A stretch of 64,000 nt of DNA from Ponticoccus alexandrii (GTDB taxonomy: Bacteria; Pseudomonadota; Alphaproteobacteria; Rhodobacterales; Rhodobacteraceae). Location of the stretch: contig NZ_CP047170.1 in NCBI RefSeq assembly GCF_016806125.1, positions 1 through 64,000 of the forward strand. Direction: 5' to 3'. Shown in pieces: positions 58,722 through 64,000 of this stretch; the first letter of the stretch is position 1; every line of letters starts with the position of its first letter. A program made the translations under genes and the position numbers. A model generated the notes under the pieces. That model was not told the DNA's origin and did no database searches. It saw only the letters and a program-made list of their open reading frames with translations.

Positions 58722-59729
58722 ATGAAATCCAGACGGCTGGACCCGCAGCTCGTGTTCCTTGTCGGGATCAACGCCGCCATCGTGATCGCGGCGATGGCGC
58801 TGGTGGGCGAGCGGTTCATGTCCCTCTACAATTTCCAGTCCATGGGCACGCAGGTCCCGGAGCTGGCGCTGCTCGCGCTTGGCGTGATGCTGGCGATGGT
58901 CTCGGGCAACGGCGGCATCGATCTGTCGGGCATCGCCCTGGCGAACCTGTCGGGCGTGGTCGCCTATCTGGCGACCTCCGCCGCCTTTGACGCAAGCGTC
59001 GCACCGGTGGCTTTCTTCGCGATGTTCGCGGGGATCGCGCTGCTGACCGGCGTGGCGGGCGGTGCGCTGAACGGCGCACTCATCGGGTTCGCGGGAATGA
59101 CGCCGATCATCGCCACGCTGGGCACGCAGCTTCTGTTCACCGGGGTCGCGGTGGGGCTGACCGGCGGCTCGGCGCTGCAACTGGGCTATGTGCCGGTGAT
59201 CGACGACTTCGGCAACATGCCCTACATGGGCGTGCCCCGGACCTTCGCGATCCTGATCGTCATCGCGCTGGCACTGGCGGCACTGCTGCGGTTCTCGCGC
59301 TTCGGCATCCACCTGTTCCTGATGGGCTCGAACCCCAAGGCGGCGCGCTTCGCCGGGGTGCGGGTGCCCTTGATGCTGTTTCGTACCTATCTTCTGGCCG
59401 GGATGCTGGCCTCGATCGCGGGGATCGTCATCGCGGCGCGGACTTCTTCGATCAAATGGGACTATGGCAGCTCTTACGTGCTGGTCGCCATCCTGATCGC
59501 CGTCATGGCGGGGGTGCGCCCCGAGGGCGGCTACGGGCGGGTGATCTGCGTCCTGCTCTCGGCCATCGCGCTGCAGATCCTGTCGAGCCTGTTCAACTTC
59601 ATGCAGATCTCGAACTTCTTCCGCGACTGCGCATGGGGGCTGCTGCTGCTGGCGTTCCTTGCCAACGCGCGGCTCGACTGGGCGCGCTACACAAGTGCCC
59701 TGAGGCGCCGGCACCCCGCCGCCGCCTGA
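58722..59729 (+). CDS. Ribose-type ABC permease A of the dha-linked importer
   Basis: 335 residues from ATG 58722. BPD_transp_2 family, about ten membrane helices. VPELALLALGVMLAMVSGNGGIDLSGIA and GGALNGALIGFAGMTPIIATLGTQLLFTGVAVGL are the hallmark segments; RFSRFGIHLFLMGSNPKAARFAGV is the cytoplasmic coupling loop. Unusually the first gene of the operon, ahead of the binding protein, with a second permease at the far end. Confidence 0.92.
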   Translation: MKSRRLDPQLVFLVGINAAIVIAAMALVGERFMSLYNFQSMGTQVPELALLALGVMLAMVSGNGGIDLSGIALANLSGVVAYLATSAAFDASVAPVAFFAMFAGIALLTGVAGGALNGALIGFAGMTPIIATLGTQLLFTGVAVGLTGGSALQLGYVPVIDDFGNMPYMGVPRTFAILIVIALALAALLRFSRFGIHLFLMGSNPKAARFAGVRVPLMLFRTYLLAGMLASIAGIVIAARTSSIKWDYGSSYVLVAILIAVMAGVRPEGGYGRVICVLLSAIALQILSSLFNFMQISNFFRDCAWGLLLLAFLANARLDWARYTSALRRRHPAAA

Positions 59730-59823
59730 CAAGGGTCCTGCAACCCAATTCCGGCGTGCGCGGCCCCGACGCACGGCACCGGCAACGCCTCGGGGCAAAC
59801 GGGATTACCGGAGGAGACTGACA

Positions 59824-60825
59824 ATGCATTTCAACAAACCGACCCTGACCGCGCTGGCCGCATCCATGGCAATGCTGGGCCTTGCGGGCACCGCACAGGC
59901 GCAGGACAAGGAAATCGTCACCGTGGTCAAAGTCACGGGCGAAAACTGGTTCACCCGCATGGAAGAGGGCGTGAACGCCTACGAAGCGGACACCGACGGC
60001 ATCGCCGCCCGTCAGGTCGGACCGGGCCGGGCCGATGCGGCGCAGCAGGCCGCCATCGTGCAGGATCTCATCGCGCAGGGCGTCGACGCGCTGGCCATCG
60101 TGCCGATGGACCCCTCGACGCTGGAAGGCGTGCTGCGCCGCGCGCAGCAGCGCGGGATCACCGTGATCACCCATGAGGCCGACAATATGGTGAACACCCA
60201 GCTCGACCTGGAAGCCTTCGACAACGCAGAATTCGGCGCGCATTTCGCCGAGGACATCGCCGAGTGCATGGGCCAGTCAGGCAAGTGGACCTCCTTCGTC
60301 GGTTCGCTCGGCTCTCTGACCCATGTGCAATGGGCCGACGGCGGCGCGGACTACATGGCGCAGTTCCCCGAGATGGAGCTTGTTTCGCCCAAGAACGAGA
60401 GCTTCAACGACGCCAACCGCGCCTATGAGCTGGCCAAGGAAATCCTGCGCAGTCATCCCGACATCAAGGGCTTTCAGGGCGGCTCGGCCATCGACGTGAT
60501 CGGAATCGGCCGCGCGGTCGAGGAAGCCGGGCTCGAGGATGAAACCTGCGTCTACGGTCTTGGCCTGCCCAAGGACAGCTCTGCCTATCTGGAAAGCGGC
60601 GCGGTGGACGGCATCGCCTTCTGGGACCCGAAGGATGCGGGCTATGTCATGAACATCCTCGCCCACAAGGTGCTGAACGGCGAAGAAATCGCCACCGGCG
60701 ACGACCTTGGCGTGCCGGGTTACACCAATGTGACCGTCAGCGACGGGCCGGGTGAGGGCAAGATCGTCCGTGGCCAGGCCTGGGTCGACGTGACGGCGGA
60801 CAACTGGTCCGACTTCCCGTTCTGA
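59824..60825 (+). CDS. Ribose-type ABC substrate-binding protein (ketose/polyol?)
   Basis: 333 residues, signal peptide about 1-27 (LGLAGTAQAQD). Autoinducer-2/ribose-type periplasmic protein: IVTVVKVTGENWFTRMEEGV, DLIAQGVDALAIVPMDPSTLE, GITVITHEADN, IKGFQGGSAIDVIGIGRAVEEAG. Imports a small sugar or polyol that is the likely source of the kinases' ketose substrate. A stem-loop follows the gene. Confidence 0.9.
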   Translation: MHFNKPTLTALAASMAMLGLAGTAQAQDKEIVTVVKVTGENWFTRMEEGVNAYEADTDGIAARQVGPGRADAAQQAAIVQDLIAQGVDALAIVPMDPSTLEGVLRRAQQRGITVITHEADNMVNTQLDLEAFDNAEFGAHFAEDIAECMGQSGKWTSFVGSLGSLTHVQWADGGADYMAQFPEMELVSPKNESFNDANRAYELAKEILRSHPDIKGFQGGSAIDVIGIGRAVEEAGLEDETCVYGLGLPKDSSAYLESGAVDGIAFWDPKDAGYVMNILAHKVLNGEEIATGDDLGVPGYTNVTVSDGPGEGKIVRGQAWVDVTADNWSDFPF

Positions 60826-60842
60826 TCCGACCGCCAGAACCG

Positions 60843-60869
60843 GGGCAGGGGCGCGGCGCGTCCCTGTCC
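60843..60869 (+). promoter_or_regulatory. Stem-loop after the dha-linked binding-protein gene
   Basis: Bases 60843-60854 pair with 60858-60869 (12 bp, two G-U pairs, 3-base loop) between the binding-protein and ATPase genes. Confidence 0.55.
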
Positions 60870-60915
60870 TCTTGCGACCCTGCGCCCGCGCAACCGCCCC
60901 GACAGGAGCAAAGCC

Positions 60916-62451
60916 ATGCCCGATCCCTTTCTGGAAACCCGCGCGCTGCATAAACGCTATGGCGGTGTGCATGCGCTGAAGGGGGTCAGCCTGAGAATCG
61001 AACGCGGCAAGTTCTACCACCTGCTGGGCGAGAACGGCTGCGGCAAGTCCACGCTGATCAAGATCATCTCGGGGGCGCAGCCCGCCACCTCGGGGCAGGT
61101 CATCGTCGAGGGGCGCGACATGACCGGGCTGGACCCGATCCAGGCGCTGGATGCGGGGATCGAGACGGTCTATCAGGATCTGTCGCTGCTGCCGAACCTG
61201 ACGGTGACCGAGAACATCGGTCTGTCCGAGCAACTGGTCGAAGGGCATGGCGGGCTGTTCCGCAGGCTCGACCGGGGCCGCGTGATCCAGACCGCGCGGC
61301 GCGCGCTGGAAACCGTCGGCCTGCCCACCGACCGCGCCTTCCTGAACCGCCCCATCGACACGCTGCCGATCGCGCTGCGCCAGCGCGTGGCGATCGCCCG
61401 CGCCGTGGCGGGCGAGGCGGGGTTGGTCATCATGGACGAGCCGACAACCTCGCTGACCCGGCGCGAGGTCGACACGCTGATCCGCACGGTGCGCCGCCTT
61501 CAGCAGAATGGCGCCGCAGTGCTTTTCGTCACCCATAAGCTGGACGAGGCGCGCGAAATGGGCGGCACGGGGCTGGTGATGCGCGACGGCGAGCTGGTGC
61601 AGACCGTTGACGTGGGACAGGCCAGCAATGCCGAGATTGGCCACTGGATGACGGGCCGCGAACTGGAACAGGGGCGCTATCGCGCCGCCGCGCTGCCGCA
61701 GGGGGCGCCACCGCTCTTGCAGGTCGACGGGCTGAGCCTTGCCGGGCACTACAGCGACCTGTCGCTGAGCGTCGCGCCGGGCGAGATCCTCGGCCTGACC
61801 GGGCTGGCGGATTCGGGGCGCAACGAACTGGCCTTGTCGCTGGCTGGGCTGGCGCGACCCGACACCGGCACGGCCAGGCTGGAGGGCAGGCCGCTGGACC
61901 TGTCGGCCCCGCACCGCGCCATTGCGGCGGGGGTCGCCTATGTACCCGAGGACCGGCTGACCGAGGGTCTGTTCCTCGAAAAGCCGATTTCCGAGAACAT
62001 CACCATGTCGATCCTGGACAGGCTCAGGGGCGCGCTTGGCCTTGTGGACCGGCGCCGTGCCCAAGCGCGGGCGCAGCAGGTGCTGGAGGATCTCAGGATC
62101 GTCGCCAGCGACGTGGACGCGCCGGTCTCGTCGCTGTCGGGCGGCAACCAGCAGCGGGTCCTGATCGGGCGCTGGCTGGCGACCGAGCCACGCCTGCTGA
62201 TCCTGCACGGGCCGACCGTGGGGGTCGATGTGGGATCCAAGGACACCATCTTCCGCATCATTCAGGCGCAGGCCGAGGCGGGCATGGGCATTGTCATCGT
62301 TTCGGACGACCTGCCGGAGTTGTTGCAGAACTGCGACCGCATCGCGGTGATGCGGAACGGGCGCATCCACGACACCTTCGAGGCCGCAGATATCGACGAA
62401 GACAGGCTCTACACGGCCATCGCGGGCGCGCAGGCGCTGGATGCGGCGTAA
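60916..62451 (+). CDS. Ribose-type ABC ATPase (two domains) of the dha-linked importer
   Basis: 511 residues, RbsA-like tandem ATPase. Domain 1 (1-250): Walker A GENGCGKST, Walker B VIMDEPTTSL, switch THKLDEA intact, but its signature is LPIALRQR instead of LSGGQ. Domain 2 (265-505): signature LSGGNQQRVLIGRWL intact, but Walker A is the degenerate GLADSGRNEL and Walker B reads LILHGPTVGVDVG, lacking the catalytic Asp-Glu. Together they leave one complete ATP site (domain 1 Walker, domain 2 signature). Confidence 0.93.
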   Translation: MPDPFLETRALHKRYGGVHALKGVSLRIERGKFYHLLGENGCGKSTLIKIISGAQPATSGQVIVEGRDMTGLDPIQALDAGIETVYQDLSLLPNLTVTENIGLSEQLVEGHGGLFRRLDRGRVIQTARRALETVGLPTDRAFLNRPIDTLPIALRQRVAIARAVAGEAGLVIMDEPTTSLTRREVDTLIRTVRRLQQNGAAVLFVTHKLDEAREMGGTGLVMRDGELVQTVDVGQASNAEIGHWMTGRELEQGRYRAAALPQGAPPLLQVDGLSLAGHYSDLSLSVAPGEILGLTGLADSGRNELALSLAGLARPDTGTARLEGRPLDLSAPHRAIAAGVAYVPEDRLTEGLFLEKPISENITMSILDRLRGALGLVDRRRAQARAQQVLEDLRIVASDVDAPVSSLSGGNQQRVLIGRWLATEPRLLILHGPTVGVDVGSKDTIFRIIQAQAEAGMGIVIVSDDLPELLQNCDRIAVMRNGRIHDTFEAADIDEDRLYTAIAGAQALDAA

Positions 62452-62463
62452 GGACAGCAGACC

Positions 62464-63513
62464 ATGACCATGACACGCACCGACTCCCCCGACGTGACGC
62501 AACCTGCAACCCCGCACTCCGCCGGCTACCGCTTCTGGACCTGGTCCGCGCAGCACCCGACGGTGTTCCCGCTGGCGCTGATCGTACTGACCTGCCTTGT
62601 GGTGGGGGCGATCAACACCGACTTCTGGCAGCTGGCCAATCTGTTCGACATCCTGCGCGCCTCGGTGGTGCGGGGGCTGTTCGCACTGGGGGTGCTGGTG
62701 GTTCTGGCCTCGGGCGGGCTGGATGTGTCCTTCACCGCCGTCGCAGCGCTGGTGATGTACACGCTGACGCTATTCGTGGTGAATGTCGCGCCGGACCTCG
62801 GCATGGCGCCCATTCTGGCGCTGGCGGCGCTGACAGGCGCGGGGCTGGGTGCGATCAACGGGCTGCTGGTCAACGTGCTGAAGGCGCCGGCGCTGATCGT
62901 CACCATCGGCACGCAATACGCCTTTCGCGGCTTCCTGCTGACCTTTGTCGGCACGGCACTGTTCATGAACATTCCCGCAGCGATGGACGGGTTCGGACGG
63001 CTGACGCTGATCTCGGTCACCACCGAGCGCGGGCTGGCGGTCGAGCTTCCGGCCTATTTCCTGGTGCTTCTGGTGGCGGCGCTGGTCACCTGGTGGATGC
63101 TTAACTTCACCATGATCGGCCGGGCGATCTTTGCCGTGGGCGGCAAACCGGACATCGCCGCGCGGCTGGGCTACAGGGTTGGCCGCGTGCGGGTCTTCGC
63201 CTTTGCCTTCGCCGGGCTGCTGGCGGGTCTGGCGGGGGTGATCCACGTCACCGCGAACCGGCTGGCCAATCCCTTCGACCTTGCCGGAAGCGAGTTGCCC
63301 GTGATCGCCGCCGTTGTGCTGGGCGGCGCCCGCATCACCGGCGGTTCGGGCAGCGTTCAGGGTACCTTGCTGGGCGTTCTGCTGATCACTTTGGTCAGCA
63401 ACGTGCTGATCCTCGTCGGAATCCCCAGCAGCTGGCAGACCGCGATCCTTGGTGGCTTCATTCTTGTAGCGGGCTTGTTCTTCGCCCGTCTCGACAAGGT
63501 GCGCGCCGCCTGA
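62464..63513 (+). CDS. Ribose-type ABC permease B of the dha-linked importer
   Basis: 349 residues. BPD_transp_2: VRGLFALGVLVVLASGGLDVSFTAVAALVMY, GLGAINGLLVNVLKAPALIVTIGTQYAFRGFLLTF and the C-terminal VVLGGARITGGSGSVQGTLLGVLLITLVSN. Hydrophilic 28-residue N-terminus. With permease A it probably forms a heterodimer, whereas many RbsC permeases are homodimers. Last gene of the operon. Confidence 0.92.
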   Translation: MTMTRTDSPDVTQPATPHSAGYRFWTWSAQHPTVFPLALIVLTCLVVGAINTDFWQLANLFDILRASVVRGLFALGVLVVLASGGLDVSFTAVAALVMYTLTLFVVNVAPDLGMAPILALAALTGAGLGAINGLLVNVLKAPALIVTIGTQYAFRGFLLTFVGTALFMNIPAAMDGFGRLTLISVTTERGLAVELPAYFLVLLVAALVTWWMLNFTMIGRAIFAVGGKPDIAARLGYRVGRVRVFAFAFAGLLAGLAGVIHVTANRLANPFDLAGSELPVIAAVVLGGARITGGSGSVQGTLLGVLLITLVSNVLILVGIPSSWQTAILGGFILVAGLFFARLDKVRAA

Positions 63514-63838
63514 CGGTGACGGGCGGCCCGGGCCACAGGCACCATCCGCTGCGGAGATCCTCACCGCGGGAACCGCCAGACCCCGAATTTATTAACATAA
63601 CTATGGTTATAAGAATTTTTCCTGTAGGCGCAAAGTTAGACTGTCCCACATTTTCAAATCAGAAGTGTCACACCTTTCCTGTTGCTGACAGGATTGGAGT
63701 GGACCGTGGGATTGGTGTTGATGAGCGAACGAGATTGACCCGCGCCGAACTGACTCTGCGCGAAGGGCACCGGATCGAGGATATGCTTAGGCAAAGGACT
63801 CGACGCCGTTGATCTTCGCGGTAGCGATCAAGGAGCCA
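63514..63838. other. AT-rich gap with possible insertion-sequence debris
   Basis: No gene supported. Unusually AT-rich at 63585-63670. TGTCCCACA (63642-63650) and TGTCACACC (63667-63675) form an imperfect 9-base repeat of the kind seen at insertion-sequence ends, and a start-like ATGAGCGAACGAGAT runs straight into TGA at 63736. Suggestive of an eroded element beside the IS66 fragment. Confidence 0.35.
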
Positions 63839-64000
63839 ATGCGGACCCAGGTCGGCACCTTCTCCGGGCACGAGGTTGGGGCGGAAAGCTGGGCCATGCT
63901 CGCCAGCCTCATTGCCAACTGCAAGATGAGCGACGTCGATCCGGTCAGCTATATCACCGAGACACTGCGGGCCTTGCTCGACAGCCGCCCCAAGCGCCGC
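63839..64000 (+). mobile_element. IS66-family transposase fragment, runs off the window end
   Basis: From about 63845 one frame reads GTFSGHEVGAESWAMLASLI, then ANCKMSDVDPVSYITETLRALL, the conserved C-terminal IS66 transposase segment (FAGHEVGAExWAMLASLIATCK...). The N-terminal catalytic part (DDE domain) is absent upstream, so this is a 5'-truncated copy; the end lies beyond the window. Confidence 0.8.

Overview
The window looks like chromosomal or large-replicon DNA of a high-GC alphaproteobacterium, most likely a Rhodobacterales/roseobacter relative. This is inferred from the gene content: TRAP transporters, an inositol cluster with an inositol ABC importer, a class Ib ribonucleotide reductase under a cobalamin riboswitch, and a PiT phosphate transporter. 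No rRNA, tRNA or CRISPR array was seen. The DNA is gene-dense and organised in long operons, with AT-rich stretches only at a few regulatory regions.

Layout. 1-4338: a polyol/sugar ABC operon (binding protein, two permeases, zinc polyol dehydrogenase, ATPase) that is decaying; the binding protein and second permease carry frameshifts. 4339-5345: debris with a broken tyrosine recombinase. 5346-7373: Nudix hydrolase and phosphate transporter, with a Pho-box-like promoter. 7777-12376: nrdHIEF on the minus strand behind a cobalamin riboswitch, back to back with a second cobalamin riboswitch that leads into a FecB/FecC/FecD-type importer plus an FhuF-like [2Fe-2S] protein (12514-16380). 16390-17502: a luciferase-like monooxygenase.

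17826-30559: a catabolic island for an imported, probably aspartate-related amide or cyclic amide: CapA-like protein and asparaginase on one strand; on the other a PuuE-type amidohydrolase carrying a hexanucleotide tandem repeat, two complete TRAP transporters, a GntR regulator, an M20 deacylase and aspartate ammonia-lyase. 30781-32230: EamA exporter and MarR regulator around paired operators. 32589-35568: a catecholate-type TonB receptor followed by a wrecked NRPS thioesterase. 36013-41134: housekeeping genes (Dabb protein, pabB, nadABC).

41213-53953: a myo-inositol regulon: divergent LacI repressor, large inverted-repeat operator, iolG, inositol ABC importer, a second MocA-type dehydrogenase, iolC fused to DUF2090, iolD, iolE, iolB and a hydroxypyruvate-isomerase-like TIM barrel. 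54039-63513: a second ketose/polyol system. On the minus strand run dhaK, dhaL, dhaL and a SorC-family transcription regulator fused to a complete second DhaK kinase domain; divergently, a ribose-type ABC importer with two different permeases. The regulator-kinase fusion is the most unusual object in the window. The window ends in an AT-rich gap and the 3' part of an IS66-family transposase.

The common theme is import and breakdown of small polyols, inositols and amides, with each catabolic block carrying its own importer and local regulator. Four of the five binding-protein genes are followed by a strong stem-loop before the next gene.
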